This document shows, in pieces, positions 41,913 through 52,539 of a DNA stretch of 64,000 nucleotides. Position numbers and translations under genes: made by a program. This DNA is from Bacteroidaceae bacterium (GTDB lineage Bacteria > Bacteroidota > Bacteroidia > Bacteroidales > Bacteroidaceae), in assembly GCA_024398785.1 (NCBI GenBank), contig JAKSIO010000003.1:1-64000 (forward strand), written 5' to 3'. Positions within the stretch are counted from its first letter, which is position 1. The number at the start of each line of letters is the position of its first letter. The notes beneath the pieces are model-generated. The model was not told where the DNA came from and made no database searches. It worked only from the letters and a program-made list of their open reading frames with translations.

Positions 41913-42650
41913 TTAATGGAAAATGGTGCGAAAAATAAAACCTATATGGTGAACAACGGTGCTTGTTATACCGTAATGGCGAGTCATAATGCGGAACCGT
42001 TCTTTAAGAGATTTCCAGGAATTTTCTGTTGTTAATCCCTGATTCAGGTAGTTGATAAGAGTGAGGTGCGTGTTGAACAGAATCTTACTCTTTTTCATTA
42101 TCCGTATGCACCAGTCCACATCTGCACTGAAACGATATTGGGTGTTGTATTCTTCCACTAACCTACGGTTAGCAAAAAAGGCCTGGTGACAGACTACCAT
42201 GCCGTTCTTAAAACTTTTCCAGGTAAGCTGTTCAGGGGTGTGCAACCGGCGCATTCCCTGATAGTTACCGTTTATGTCCACTATAGCAGTTTCTCCGTAA
42301 ATTATATCAGGCAACTCAATGTTGTCAGGAATGCTCTCTGCAATATCGGCAAGTGTTGTGTCGGAATACAGACAGTCACCGGCGTTCAGAAAACACAGAT
42401 AATCTCCGCTTGCCAGTCTGATTGCTTTGTTCATGGCATAATATAGCCCGTTGTCAGGTTCAGATACAAGGTGTGTTATATGTTCCTGATATTCTTGCAG
42501 TATTTTTAATGTATTATCCTTGGATGCTCCGTCAATAACAATATATTCTGCATTTCTATAACTTTGGGACGCTACACTATGCAAAGTGCGTTCAATTGTC
42601 TTTTCAGCATTGAAACATACTGTTATGATAGAAAATTTAGGATTATGCAT
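41913..42650 (-). CDS. Family 2 glycosyltransferase
   Basis: The 245-residue cytoplasmic GT-A enzyme has SIITVCFNAEKTIERTL, then EYIVIDGASKDNT, and the metal site is replaced by FLNAGDCLY (NAGD). The acceptor region ADVDWCIR is present. GT2 members of this type (WcaA-like) add sugars to lipid-linked repeat units. It is last of four minus-strand genes, 18 bp after the preceding GT2. The sugar is unknown. Confidence 0.88.
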   Translation of the reverse strand: MHNPKFSIITVCFNAEKTIERTLHSVASQSYRNAEYIVIDGASKDNTLKILQEYQEHITHLVSEPDNGLYYAMNKAIRLASGDYLCFLNAGDCLYSDTTLADIAESIPDNIELPDIIYGETAIVDINGNYQGMRRLHTPEQLTWKSFKNGMVVCHQAFFANRRLVEEYNTQYRFSADVDWCIRIMKKSKILFNTHLTLINYLNQGLTTENSWKSLKERFRIMTRHYGITSTVVHHIGFIFRTIFH

Positions 42651-42668
42651 TGATGTTGACGGTTGATA

Positions 42669-43646
42669 TTATTTGAAACAAAACTTTTTCCACAAGTAGA
42701 ACAAACCAGGAAAATAATTCAGGAAATATGCTTTGAATTTTTTTGAACAAGGAATTTCTATAGCTCCTATTCTTACAGGCAGATATTTGTTAATATTGTA
42801 TTTTCTGAAATCTTTTAGAGAAACATTCAATTGACTCATGCGTTGCATTATCCCCATAATAGTGTCATATTTGTATAAGTCAATGAATGATTTCACTGTA
42901 TTGTCTGACTGTTTGAAGTTCTCTTTCATTGCATCATAACAATCCAGTGTGCCAATCAAACTGCCAATATGTGCTATACTGCTGGTATGGACAATGCTTC
43001 CTTCTCTTTCTGTGTGTTTATACAATCTGATGTCATAAAAAATACACCAGGATGCCGCTAACAGACACTTCAGACTAAAAACAAGGTCTTCTGATATTGT
43101 GATTCCGTACGGAAAATCAATATTGTTCCGTACTATGAAATCTGTCTGATAGATTGTTGATAGAACAATTATACGCTCAATTCCATTTTTTATGATGGAA
43201 TGAATGTCGGTTTTTCTGTTATTGCTGATGGCATCGGATTTCCATCCGCACCATGTCTGCCCGTTGCAGACAGATTCCATAAACAGTAATTCAGGCAAGT
43301 CTTTTTCTTTTTGCAATAATGTCAGAACCTTAACAAATCCATCTTGCAATAATGTATCATCGCCGTCAAGAAATGTCAAATATTTTGTATCGCATTTTTG
43401 TATTCCAAAATTCCTGGCGGCACTTACACCCTGGTGTTCATTTTTGTACAACACCATATTTGAATGTCCTGCAATTGTGGATTCAATAATGCCTGTTGTA
43501 TTGTCTGTTGAGCCGTCATCAACAATAATAACCTTGAATAACTCTGTTAATGCAGGATTATCAATGATTACAGATTGCAGACATTCCCCAATATATTCTG
43601 CAATGTTGTGTGTGGGAATAATGATACTTAACAGGCTTTCCTTCAT
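42669..43646 (-). CDS. Family 2 glycosyltransferase
   Basis: The 325-residue protein shows LSIIIPTHNIAEYIGECLQS, VIIVDDGSTDNT, the DXD-like FLDGDD and SEDLVFSLK, the normal GT2 motifs. The C-terminus is basic and aromatic (YFLNYFPGLFYLWKK), suggesting membrane contact. It lies 5 bp after the YfhO-like gene and is probably part of polysaccharide assembly. Base composition is AT-rich, as usual for glycan genes. Confidence 0.88.
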   Translation of the reverse strand: MKESLLSIIIPTHNIAEYIGECLQSVIIDNPALTELFKVIIVDDGSTDNTTGIIESTIAGHSNMVLYKNEHQGVSAARNFGIQKCDTKYLTFLDGDDTLLQDGFVKVLTLLQKEKDLPELLFMESVCNGQTWCGWKSDAISNNRKTDIHSIIKNGIERIIVLSTIYQTDFIVRNNIDFPYGITISEDLVFSLKCLLAASWCIFYDIRLYKHTEREGSIVHTSSIAHIGSLIGTLDCYDAMKENFKQSDNTVKSFIDLYKYDTIMGIMQRMSQLNVSLKDFRKYNINKYLPVRIGAIEIPCSKKFKAYFLNYFPGLFYLWKKFCFK

Positions 43647-43651
43647 ACAAT

Positions 43652-46204
43652 TTATCGTCCCAGGTCAGGTAACCACCTGTCTTTGTTCCTATACAAACTG
43701 AAACCCAAAATACCCATAGCTGACAATAAAAGCAGAATAAGGAAAATATAAGCTATTGTTTCCGTTGTATGTATTGATTTAGGATCAAATATAAATTCAA
43801 TCTTATGTGATCCGGCCGGTACGCTCAATGCACGCAGTACGTAGTTTGCACGTCCTATTTCAGCTTTCCTTCCATCTATGAAGGCTTTCCACCCGGGGTA
43901 GTATATCTCGGAGAATACAACCGTACCCTCCTGATAGGCCTGAGAAATGTATTCTACACGGTTTGATTCATGTTTGATAAGTTTTACTGCTCCATATCCG
44001 GTCTTGTCAGGCAACTGTTTGGCAAAGCGTTTGTTGACAATAGCAGTTGTTTCCGGGTTGAAGTCATAAAGCTGCTGTATTTCCTGATCTGCATTATCAA
44101 CATATTGTATGTTATTTACAAACCATGCATTCCCAAGTGCTGCAGGATTGCTTGCAGGTACCAGAGCTCCATCTGAGAATTGAATTATCAGATATCTGGT
44201 ATTCAGCATGTTCAATACGGGAATTGAGCTGAAATCAGCTTCTCTTTCTCCATTGATTGTTGCTGACAGAATAGCCATTTCATATTTGATGTGGTACTCA
44301 ATAAGTTCGTCGTAACGGCGCAGTTTTGCTGCATGATAGCCTCCAACACTATTGTGCCAGTATGAAGTATTGTTTTCATTGAATAAATCGTCTGACAAAT
44401 ACAATACTCGGAAAAATGGTGCTTTGTCCGATAAAATTACCTTGTCTGCTTCTGTTTTGGTTATCTTAGCTCCTTGACTGGCAGGTTTGTTAAAGAAGTC
44501 ATCATTGAGGTAACGCTTGTTTACAGACCACATATCTGTCAAACAGAGCAGTAACACTCCGGCAAGAAACCATTGACTTTTTATTTTCTTTGTTGAGAAC
44601 AACCAGATCAGACCTATTCCAATCATGATGATAATGAGACTGCGCCATGCATCGGCAGTCAATATGGCAATACGTATTTCTTCAAGATTTCCGAATAGAC
44701 CGTCAACATAATTTTTGTCGCTTCCTGGAGCTATCTCAAATCCTTTCCCGGTTACAAGAGAAGATGAGAAAAATAAACGTGGAAATATTGCAAACAGTAA
44801 TGCAATGCCTGCCGTAATGCCAAGTGATATGTACAACCCTTTTTTGTTTTCTTTCAGAACAGATGGGTTGTCAATAATTTCCTTCAATGCCCAGACAGCC
44901 AGTATTGGTATTGTGAATTCTGCAACAACCAGAATGGATGATACTGTACGGAATTTATCATAGAGCGGTACATAATCCAGGAACAGGTTAGTGAACCACA
45001 TCATGTTTTTACCCCATGCCAGGAACACTGATAACACAGTAGCTGCCAGCAAGGCCCATTTCATTGGATTTTTGACAATAAATAATGACAGAACAAAGAG
45101 AAAACATACAAACGCGCCAACATAGACGGGACCCATTGTTCCCGGTTGGTCTCCCCAGTATTGAGGCGTAGCTGAATATATTTTCCTGTATTTGGAATCT
45201 GCAACTTCCATTGCTTTTTTGCTTTTTGTCAACGGGTATGCCGATGTCCCTCCTTTGATATTAGGAATCAGAAGAGACCATGTCTCGCTTAGTCCATAAC
45301 TCCATTCTGTAATATAACTGCGACTGAGCCCGTGTTTTGTGGCATCGGACTCATCAAGTGTTACGGTCTCTGCTACATTGTTGTCTATGTCGGCATATTG
45401 ACGTTTTGCTATAGTGAGTTCAGATTTGCTGCGTATTGACTCTTTGCTGTATTCGTAAGTGTGGTATAGGTTAGAAGCGTTGATGCCGATAGCAAAAATT
45501 CCGGCAATAATCATGGTCACTGTTGCTTTGATAAAGTTGCTCCATGTATGTTCTTTCCCGGCTTGAATTGCATAATATATCAATAAAATGAGCATAACCA
45601 ACATAAAGAAGTAGTAGCTCATCTGTATGTGATTGTTGAATATTTGCAGGGAGGCAAAGAATGCTGCCATCAGACCTCCTTCAAGATATTTTCCACGGTA
45701 GGCAAGAATCATGCCTGCTATGGTTGGCGGAATGTATGCAAGCGTAATAAGTTTCCAGATATGTCCTGCTGTAATCAGTATGAAGAAATATGATGAGAAC
45801 GCCCAGAATACGGCCCCTATGGTCGATAACCATACAGAGCATTTGAGTACCCGCATCAATATATAGAAACCTAATAGCATTACAAAAACATACCAGACAT
45901 ATTGCGGTAACCACAAATGATATATGTTTGATACTTTATTCAGGATATTGGTAGATGTGTAGCTGGGATTAAGCTGATAGGTAGGCATACCACTAAGTAT
46001 GGAATTTACCCAGCGGGTCTGTTTGCCATTATGGCTTGCACTGTAGTCTGTCATTTCTTTCTCATATCCGACACTTGCCTGATTGTCATGCCCGGTAACT
46101 TGTTTATGCTGTGTGACAGCTGTGAAGAAATAACAGAAACTGAGTACTATGAAAAACAATATCGCCAATAAATCAGGTAATATTTGTTTGAAAATACGCT
46201 TCAT
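43652..46204 (-). CDS. YfhO-like large membrane protein
   Basis: The 850-residue polytopic protein has roughly 12-14 TM helices in the first 570 residues, a periplasmic beta-rich domain (about 575-810) and a final TM helix (ETIAYIFLILLLLSAMG). The overall plan and the YYPGWKAFIDGRKAEI stretch fit the YfhO family. In Firmicutes such proteins are linked to lipid-dependent glycosylation of teichoic acids, as GT-C-like enzymes. It is flanked by GT2 genes on both sides, 8 bp and 5 bp away. A role as a lipid-linked-sugar transferase is plausible. I see no evidence that it is the Wzy polymerase. Confidence 0.82.
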   Translation of the reverse strand: MKRIFKQILPDLLAILFFIVLSFCYFFTAVTQHKQVTGHDNQASVGYEKEMTDYSASHNGKQTRWVNSILSGMPTYQLNPSYTSTNILNKVSNIYHLWLPQYVWYVFVMLLGFYILMRVLKCSVWLSTIGAVFWAFSSYFFILITAGHIWKLITLAYIPPTIAGMILAYRGKYLEGGLMAAFFASLQIFNNHIQMSYYFFMLVMLILLIYYAIQAGKEHTWSNFIKATVTMIIAGIFAIGINASNLYHTYEYSKESIRSKSELTIAKRQYADIDNNVAETVTLDESDATKHGLSRSYITEWSYGLSETWSLLIPNIKGGTSAYPLTKSKKAMEVADSKYRKIYSATPQYWGDQPGTMGPVYVGAFVCFLFVLSLFIVKNPMKWALLAATVLSVFLAWGKNMMWFTNLFLDYVPLYDKFRTVSSILVVAEFTIPILAVWALKEIIDNPSVLKENKKGLYISLGITAGIALLFAIFPRLFFSSSLVTGKGFEIAPGSDKNYVDGLFGNLEEIRIAILTADAWRSLIIIMIGIGLIWLFSTKKIKSQWFLAGVLLLCLTDMWSVNKRYLNDDFFNKPASQGAKITKTEADKVILSDKAPFFRVLYLSDDLFNENNTSYWHNSVGGYHAAKLRRYDELIEYHIKYEMAILSATINGEREADFSSIPVLNMLNTRYLIIQFSDGALVPASNPAALGNAWFVNNIQYVDNADQEIQQLYDFNPETTAIVNKRFAKQLPDKTGYGAVKLIKHESNRVEYISQAYQEGTVVFSEIYYPGWKAFIDGRKAEIGRANYVLRALSVPAGSHKIEFIFDPKSIHTTETIAYIFLILLLLSAMGILGFSLYRNKDRWLPDLGR

Positions 46205-46212
46205 ATATATTG

Positions 46213-47208
46213 TTATTTGTAAAATGTATTTTTAAATGCCTGAAATTCACCCTGACGGAGGATGCAACGTTTCCACCATGCACGCAGAAAACCGGTTCCG
46301 TAGCCTATCAGCTGTACAAATGATGCTTTGACAGCAAGCAGTCCTATTGCGATACTTCTGTTTTTGAACGCAGCATCCAGAAAGATCAACAATATGTATG
46401 TTGCCAGAAGTAACGATACCGGCCACCAGAAGTATGCACCCAAAGCAATAAGAATGAGCCCGATTGTGAACATGGCCGGCAATAAATGAACTAATTTCAA
46501 AGTTTGTGGATAACGCTTGTACTGGTTTATTCGCGCAATACCGGAGTTGTGAACCTGGCGGAAGAATTTGCGCATATCTGTACGGCGTTTATGCCATACC
46601 CATGCATTGGAAAATAATTTACAGTTGTATCCGCATTTTATGATACGTGTACTGAAATCAATGTCTTCTCCAAAACGCATGCTGGAAAATCCCCCGAGAC
46701 TTATAAAAACCTGACGGTTGATTCCCATATTGAATGTACGTGGATAAAAAATATCCAATTTGTTTTTGCCTCCGCGTATGCCGCCGGTTGTAAAGAAACT
46801 TGTCATGGAGTAACTGATGGCTTTCTGCACTTTGCTGAATGATTGATGAGCTTTGTCCGGACCTCCGAAAGCATCAACCTTTTCTTTTTCCATTTCAATA
46901 TTGACCTGATCAAAGTAGGTGGGCGGAAGCAGACAGTCGGAATCAAAAAATACTACATAGTCTCCGCAACTTTTTTCAACGCCGAAATTACGTGTCAGAC
47001 CCGGACCGGAGTTGCTTTTTGTATAGTAATGCAAGTCCAATCTGTCTTTGAATGTATCACAAATATCCTTACATGGAAGAGTAGAGCCATCTTCTACAAT
47101 GATTACTTCAAAATCCTTGAAGGTCTGTGTGTTGAGACTTTCAAGCAATTCTTGAATTTCAGCAGGTCTGTTGAAAACAGGAATGACTATGGAAAACTTG
47201 TGCTTCAT
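46213..47208 (-). CDS. Family 2 glycosyltransferase with C-terminal membrane helices
   Basis: The 331-residue protein starts at MKHKFSIVIPVFNRP (47208). The longer frame to 47334 would cross the promoter and the rfbA start. Motifs are EVIIVEDGST, VVFFDSDCLLPP (DSD) and GGFSSMRFGEDIDFSTRI. Two or three hydrophobic segments lie between about 240 and 310. It heads the four-gene minus-strand glycan unit. Confidence 0.9.
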   Translation of the reverse strand: MKHKFSIVIPVFNRPAEIQELLESLNTQTFKDFEVIIVEDGSTLPCKDICDTFKDRLDLHYYTKSNSGPGLTRNFGVEKSCGDYVVFFDSDCLLPPTYFDQVNIEMEKEKVDAFGGPDKAHQSFSKVQKAISYSMTSFFTTGGIRGGKNKLDIFYPRTFNMGINRQVFISLGGFSSMRFGEDIDFSTRIIKCGYNCKLFSNAWVWHKRRTDMRKFFRQVHNSGIARINQYKRYPQTLKLVHLLPAMFTIGLILIALGAYFWWPVSLLLATYILLIFLDAAFKNRSIAIGLLAVKASFVQLIGYGTGFLRAWWKRCILRQGEFQAFKNTFYK

Positions 47209-47223
47209 TGCAGAATTTCTACA

Positions 47224-47231
47224 CAAAGGTA
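47224..47231 (-). promoter_or_regulatory. -7 element TACCTTTG of the minus-strand glycan unit
   Basis: A TAnnTTTG match on the minus strand, 15 bp before the ATG at 47208. It supports the short start of the first GT2 gene. Confidence 0.5.
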
Positions 47232-47253
47232 ACTTATTTATGCATATAATCAC

Positions 47254-47261
47254 TATATTTG
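47254..47261 (+). promoter_or_regulatory. -7 element TATATTTG for rfbA
   Basis: A TAnnTTTG match 24 bp before the rfbA ATG at 47286, divergent from the GT2 promoter at 47224. Confidence 0.5.
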
Positions 47262-47285
47262 TATAAAATAATACAATCAATTTTA

Positions 47286-48170
47286 ATGAAAGGAATAGTT
47301 TTAGCAGGAGGTTCCGGAACAAGGCTTTATCCAATCACAAAGGGTGTGAGCAAACAATTGTTGCCAATATATGACAAACCAATGGTGTATTATCCCATTT
47401 CTGCGCTTATGTTGGCCGATATCAGGGATATTCTGATTATATCCACACCTCAAGACCTGCCCGGATTCAAACGTCTGCTGGGTGACGGCAGTGATTATGG
47501 CGTTCATTTTGAATATGCTGAACAGCCTAGTCCTGACGGTCTGGCTCAAGCTTTTATAATAGGGGAAAAATTTATCGGAAATGATTCTGTCTGTCTGGTA
47601 TTGGGCGATAATATCTTTCATGGCTCAGGCTTGACAAGATTGATACATGATGCTGTGAATAATGCAAATCAGGGAAAGGCTACAGTGTTCGGCTATTGGG
47701 TTGCTGATCCTGAACGCTACGGCGTGGCAGAATTTGACCGTCAGGGAAATTGTCTGAGTATAGAGGAAAAACCTTTGAAACCTAAAAGCAATTATGCCGT
47801 TGTAGGTTTGTATTTCTATCCGAACAAGGTTGTTGAGGTTGCCAAAAGTATTAAACCGAGTGCACGCGGAGAACTGGAAATTACAGCAGTAAACCAGCGT
47901 TTTCTGGAGGACGGAGAACTTAAGGTAAATGTATTCGGCCGCGGTTTCGCATGGCTTGATACCGGTACACATGATTCACTCAGCGAAGCTTCAACTTTTG
48001 TTGAGGTGATTGAAAAACGTCAAGGTTTGAAGATAGCATGTCTTGAGGGTATTGCCTATGAGAAAGGTTGGATTACTGAAGAAAAGATGCGTCAACTGGC
48101 GCAACCAATGCTGAAAAACCAGTATGGTATGTATTTGTTGAAAGTTATTGAAGACGTCAAGAGATTATGA
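47286..48170 (+). CDS. rfbA: Glucose-1-phosphate thymidylyltransferase
   Basis: The first enzyme of dTDP-L-rhamnose synthesis, making dTDP-glucose. The 294-residue protein starts at [18 protein letters not shown] (47286), the classical RmlA N-terminus, followed by [21 protein letters not shown] and [12 protein letters not shown]. It is separated from rfbC/rfbD by about 7 kb and from rfbB by about 8 kb. The apbE gene overlaps its stop by 4 nt. Confidence 0.96.
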   Translation: MKGIVLAGGSGTRLYPITKGVSKQLLPIYDKPMVYYPISALMLADIRDILIISTPQDLPGFKRLLGDGSDYGVHFEYAEQPSPDGLAQAFIIGEKFIGNDSVCLVLGDNIFHGSGLTRLIHDAVNNANQGKATVFGYWVADPERYGVAEFDRQGNCLSIEEKPLKPKSNYAVVGLYFYPNKVVEVAKSIKPSARGELEITAVNQRFLEDGELKVNVFGRGFAWLDTGTHDSLSEASTFVEVIEKRQGLKIACLEGIAYEKGWITEEKMRQLAQPMLKNQYGMYLLKVIEDVKRL

Positions 48171-49162
48171 AAAAGTGGTGGCAATGGCCGTTCCTGATAT
48201 TTCTGATAGTGGCATCGGTTTTTATTCTTTCTGAGAATAGAACCGAATACAGACAGTGCCATAATACAGTGTATTCAACTCTTTATAATGTTACATATAA
48301 GAGCAATAAGGATTTGAGCACAGGCATTCACGCTACTTTGCTTGAAGTTGATTCAACTCTTTCAATGTTTAACAAAGGGTCTGCCATGTGGTTCATCAAT
48401 AACGGACTTGATTATACTACAACTCCTATGTTCCGTTACATTTTCAACCTCAGCAAGACTATCTGGCAGTCAACAGACGGTGCTTTTGATCCTACTGTAG
48501 CTCCGTTGGTCAATGCCTGGGGATTCGGTTACAAGAACGGAGATTTGCCTACTGATGCCCAGGTGGACAGTATTCTGCATTTTGTTGGATTCCAGCATAT
48601 TACGGTTGATGACAATGAGAATGTTGTTAAAGACGATCCTCGCGTGATGCTGGATTACAGTGCTATTGCAAAAGGATATTCAGTTGATATGGTTGCAGCC
48701 TATCTTGAAGACAACGGGGTTGCCGATTATATGGTTGAAGTAGGTGGTGAAATCAAAGTTAAGGGAATGAATCCGAAAGGCGGAAAGTGGCGCATAGGAG
48801 TATCAATCCCCAAGAGCGACACCGTAGGATTCCAACATATTCTTTCCGTCACTGATATAGCAATGGCTACAAGTGGCAATTATCGTAATTATTTTGAAAA
48901 GGATGGGAAACGCTATGGTCACACTATTGATCCTAAGACCGGTTTCCCTGCAATGAACAGCCTTCTTTCCGCCACAGTGCTTGCCAATACTTGTGCCGGG
49001 GCCGATGCCACCGCTACCGCATTGATGGTTATGGGGGTTGATAAGGCTATGGAGTATTGTTCCGCTCACACAGATATTCAGGCAATGCTTATCTATGCAA
49101 AGTCTGATAATACAATGGATACCATCTGTACAAAAGGATTCAGAGCTTTGGCTCTTGAATAA
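48167..49162 (+). CDS. apbE: FAD:protein FMN transferase (ApbE family)
   Basis: ApbE attaches FMN to Thr residues of membrane redox proteins such as Rnf or Nqr subunits. The 331-residue protein has an N-terminal hydrophobic signal/anchor ([17 protein letters not shown]) without a lipobox Cys. It shows the family motifs [46 protein letters not shown] and the metal-site [15 protein letters not shown]. It is coupled to rfbA by ATGA overlap, with no functional link to rhamnose apparent. Its 3' end overlaps mfd by 23 bp. Confidence 0.92.
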   Translation: MKKWWQWPFLIFLIVASVFILSENRTEYRQCHNTVYSTLYNVTYKSNKDLSTGIHATLLEVDSTLSMFNKGSAMWFINNGLDYTTTPMFRYIFNLSKTIWQSTDGAFDPTVAPLVNAWGFGYKNGDLPTDAQVDSILHFVGFQHITVDDNENVVKDDPRVMLDYSAIAKGYSVDMVAAYLEDNGVADYMVEVGGEIKVKGMNPKGGKWRIGVSIPKSDTVGFQHILSVTDIAMATSGNYRNYFEKDGKRYGHTIDPKTGFPAMNSLLSATVLANTCAGADATATALMVMGVDKAMEYCSAHTDIQAMLIYAKSDNTMDTICTKGFRALALE

Positions 49163-52100
49163 GTCCCTGTACTACAGATATTGCAGTTTCTACATTAGGG
49201 ATGCCGTCAATGACCATTGAACGGCGTCCTTCTTTTTCCTCAAGACGGCATGTTTTAGGATTTGACATGGCATACTGGATTATGCGGTCAAATGCATTGC
49301 TGCTAAAGAACGGATTTGCAGCATCCGAAACAAAGATAAGGCGCATTTTTCCGGCTTTGAGAAATACACTTACTACGGCAAGCTGCAATAAGAGATGTTT
49401 GAGCCGCACTACGCGGATCAATTCTTCTGCCTGATAGGGCAGATGTCCGAAACGGTCTTCAAGCCGTGTCTTAAAATTATCAATGTCTTTCAGAGTACGG
49501 CTATTGTCAAGTTCCCGGTATAGTGTTATGCGCTCAGTCCCGTTAGGAACGTAATCTGTAGGAAAGAATAGCTCAAGATCGCTCTCAACATTGCATTCAT
49601 CGGTATATTCAATTGCAGTATCTCTGTTGTTGCGGCTGATTTTTTCACGTTCCTGTTCCTGGAACATTTCTTTGAAATCGCTGTCTTTCAATTCCTTCAT
49701 AGCCTGATGCAGAATCTTCTGGTATGTCTCATATCCTAAATCGGCAATAAAACCGCTCTGTTCCGCTCCCAACAGGTTTCCGGCTCCACGTATATCAAGA
49801 TCCTGAAGTGCTATCTGAAGCCCGCTTCCAAGGTCACTGAACGTTTCTATTGCCTGCAGGCGGCGACGGGCATCCGGAGCAAGTACAGACAAAGGAGGTG
49901 CAAGAAGATAGCAGAAAGCTTTGCGGTTGCTGCGTCCTACGCGTCCGCGCATCTGGTGCAGATCGCTCAGACCGAAATGGTGCGCATCGTTAACAATGAT
50001 TGTATTGACATTCGGAATATCAATACCATTCTCAATGATTGAAGTTGCAATAAGAATATCGTAGTCGTAGTTGATGAAACCTGTTATAATTTTTTCAAGC
50101 TGTTCAGGTTCCATTTGTCCGTGTCCCACAGCAACACGTGCATCGGGTACAAGTTTGTTAACCAGAGCCTCAAGCTCAAACAGACTTGATATACGGTTGC
50201 TTATTATGAACAACTGTCCGCCTCGGCTCATCTCAAAGTTGACGGCCTGTTCAATGATGTCACCGCTGAATGTGTGCAACTCTGTCTGAATAGGGTAGCG
50301 GTTTGCCGGTGGAGTATGCAGAATTGACATATCACGGGCACCCATTAAAGAAAACTGCAGGGTGCGGGGTATGGGGGTGGCAGTCAGTGTAAGTGTGTCA
50401 ACATTAACTTTCAACTGTTTGAGTTTTTCTTTCACACCAACACCGAATTTCTGTTCCTCATCAATAATCAGCAATCCCAAATCATTAAAGCGTACATTCT
50501 TTCCGATAAGTTTGTGTGTACCTACTATTATGTCAATCTTGCCGTTTGCAAGGTCCTGAAGAATAAGGTTTGTCTGTGCTGCGGTTTTTGCACGGGACAG
50601 ATACTCAACACGGCATGGAAAGTCTTTGAGGCGTTCACTGAATGTTCTGTAGTGCTGAAATGCAAGTACTGTTGTAGGAACAAGTATAGCAACCTGTTTG
50701 TTGTCTGCAACAGCTTTGAAAGCTGCCCTTACAGCAAGTTCAGTCTTGCCGAATCCCACATCGCCGCAAATCAGGCGGTCCATCGGGCGGCAACTCTCCA
50801 TATCAGCCTTGATGTCGTGTGTTGCAGTAAGCTGGTCAGGTGTGTCTTCATACATGAAACTTGCCTCAAGCTCGTTCTGCAAATAACTGTCAGGACTGTA
50901 TGCAAACCCTTTCTGTTTCATACGCTGGGCATACAGCTTTATCAGATCACGTGCAATGTCTTTTATTTTACCTTTGGTACGCTCTTTCAGATTCTCCCAT
51001 GAACCGCTTCCCAGACGGTTTATTGTGGGAGGTGTACCATCTTTCCCTTTATATTTGGAAATTTTGTTCAGTGCGTGGATTGATACAAAAACAACATCAT
51101 CATTCTTGTATATGATTTTTACAACTTCACGCATTGTACCTCCGACAGGAATCTTGACCAGTCCGCCGAATTTTCCTATTCCATGGTCAATATGCACAAT
51201 GTAATCTCCCAACTGGAACTGGTTCAGTTCTTTGATAGATATGGCAGCTTTGCCGATACGGGCGGCATCGCTTTTAAGACTGTATTTATGATAGCGGTCA
51301 AATATCTGATGGTCAGTGTACAGGCAAACCTTCAATTTATTGTCGGCAAATCCCTGATGCAAAGTTTTTTCTACGGCAGTGAACGTAATATTGCATCCGC
51401 GTTCCTTGAAGATTGCGTCAAGTCTGTCTGTCTGTTTTGTGTTATCGGTAAGAATGTATATTTTGTAACCTTTGCCAAGGGCTCTTGAAAGTTCACTCTG
51501 AACCAGTTCAAAGTTTTTCTGGAACAGCGGTTGCGGTGTAATGTCAAACCTGATTGTTTTATATGTGCCTGCAACAGCGCCTAGGGGCGAATGTTGTCCA
51601 AACCAGATTTGTTTGAAATTGGTTAAAGATGTTTCAATTTCTGAGCGAAGAACCACAAAAATCTGACTCTCACATTCGTTTTCTGCCAGTGATTGGGCTG
51701 AACGCATTTTATTTGCGATACTGTCTGCAGTAACATTGTTGTGGATCGATTCTATCTGATCAAGAAACAAATCAAGGTTGTCTGTTGCAATTACGGACCC
51801 TTTTGGCAAAAAATCAGTTACGATAGTATAGCCATCCTGCGCAGCGTTGATTCGCGGGACAAGCGTAATGTTGTCAACAGGATCTTTGGACAGCTGGTCA
51901 TCTATTGAAAATGTCCGTATGGAATCTATGGTGTCTCCAAAAAAATCAATACGGTACGGATATTCGCTTGAGAAAGAGTAGATGTCCAGAATAGAACCGC
52001 GTGTGGCATATTGCCCTGGTTCGTAGACATAGTCATCAAACGTGAATCCCATATTATACAGCTGTGACTGCAAATCATCGCGATTTATATTCTGTCCAAC

Positions 52101-52538
52101 GTGAAGTGAAATGGAGTTGCTTTTGAAATCGTTTGCCGCGGGAACTTTTTCAGCAATAGCTTCCGGATATGACACTATATAGCAACATTTATTCTTATCT
52201 CCATCTTTTGGTGAGGAAAGGTTGCTCAGAGCCGTTGTACGCAGTAATACGTTTGCTTGGTCAATTTGTCCGAATGTTATGCTCCGCTTGTACGATGACG
52301 GAAAGAAATATACGCTTTCAGAATCCAGAATCTGACATAGGTCATGATAAAAATAGGCGGCTGTTTCCTGATCCTGAAGAACAAAAAGTATGGCAGGTGC
52401 ATTGATCTTATTCTGTATTCCGGCAAAGAAAAGTGTGGGACTGGATGCACACATGCCTTCCAGAAACAGATTGCCTTCGGAATTTATAGCCTGTGAGTAA
52501 GCGTCCCCGTATAATGTCTTGAGTTTCTCTAATGTCAT
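49140..52538 (-). CDS. mfd: Transcription-repair coupling factor
   Basis: Mfd removes stalled RNA polymerase at lesions and recruits UvrA. The 1132-residue protein has UvrB-like domains 1-3, the polymerase-interacting CarD/TRCF domain (FQLGDYIVHIDHGIGKFGG), a RecG-like helicase (GDVGFGKTELAV, IIDEEQKFG, TLTATPIPRTL, MRGRVGRSNRKAFCY) and the C-terminal TRCF domain. It is the last gene of a six-gene unit that starts at 55837 and follows mntP by 1 bp. Confidence 0.96.
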   Translation of the reverse strand: MTLEKLKTLYGDAYSQAINSEGNLFLEGMCASSPTLFFAGIQNKINAPAILFVLQDQETAAYFYHDLCQILDSESVYFFPSSYKRSITFGQIDQANVLLRTTALSNLSSPKDGDKNKCCYIVSYPEAIAEKVPAANDFKSNSISLHVGQNINRDDLQSQLYNMGFTFDDYVYEPGQYATRGSILDIYSFSSEYPYRIDFFGDTIDSIRTFSIDDQLSKDPVDNITLVPRINAAQDGYTIVTDFLPKGSVIATDNLDLFLDQIESIHNNVTADSIANKMRSAQSLAENECESQIFVVLRSEIETSLTNFKQIWFGQHSPLGAVAGTYKTIRFDITPQPLFQKNFELVQSELSRALGKGYKIYILTDNTKQTDRLDAIFKERGCNITFTAVEKTLHQGFADNKLKVCLYTDHQIFDRYHKYSLKSDAARIGKAAISIKELNQFQLGDYIVHIDHGIGKFGGLVKIPVGGTMREVVKIIYKNDDVVFVSIHALNKISKYKGKDGTPPTINRLGSGSWENLKERTKGKIKDIARDLIKLYAQRMKQKGFAYSPDSYLQNELEASFMYEDTPDQLTATHDIKADMESCRPMDRLICGDVGFGKTELAVRAAFKAVADNKQVAILVPTTVLAFQHYRTFSERLKDFPCRVEYLSRAKTAAQTNLILQDLANGKIDIIVGTHKLIGKNVRFNDLGLLIIDEEQKFGVGVKEKLKQLKVNVDTLTLTATPIPRTLQFSLMGARDMSILHTPPANRYPIQTELHTFSGDIIEQAVNFEMSRGGQLFIISNRISSLFELEALVNKLVPDARVAVGHGQMEPEQLEKIITGFINYDYDILIATSIIENGIDIPNVNTIIVNDAHHFGLSDLHQMRGRVGRSNRKAFCYLLAPPLSVLAPDARRRLQAIETFSDLGSGLQIALQDLDIRGAGNLLGAEQSGFIADLGYETYQKILHQAMKELKDSDFKEMFQEQEREKISRNNRDTAIEYTDECNVESDLELFFPTDYVPNGTERITLYRELDNSRTLKDIDNFKTRLEDRFGHLPYQAEELIRVVRLKHLLLQLAVVSVFLKAGKMRLIFVSDAANPFFSSNAFDRIIQYAMSNPKTCRLEEKEGRRSMVIDGIPNVETAISVVQGLIQEPKL

Positions 52539-52539
52539 T

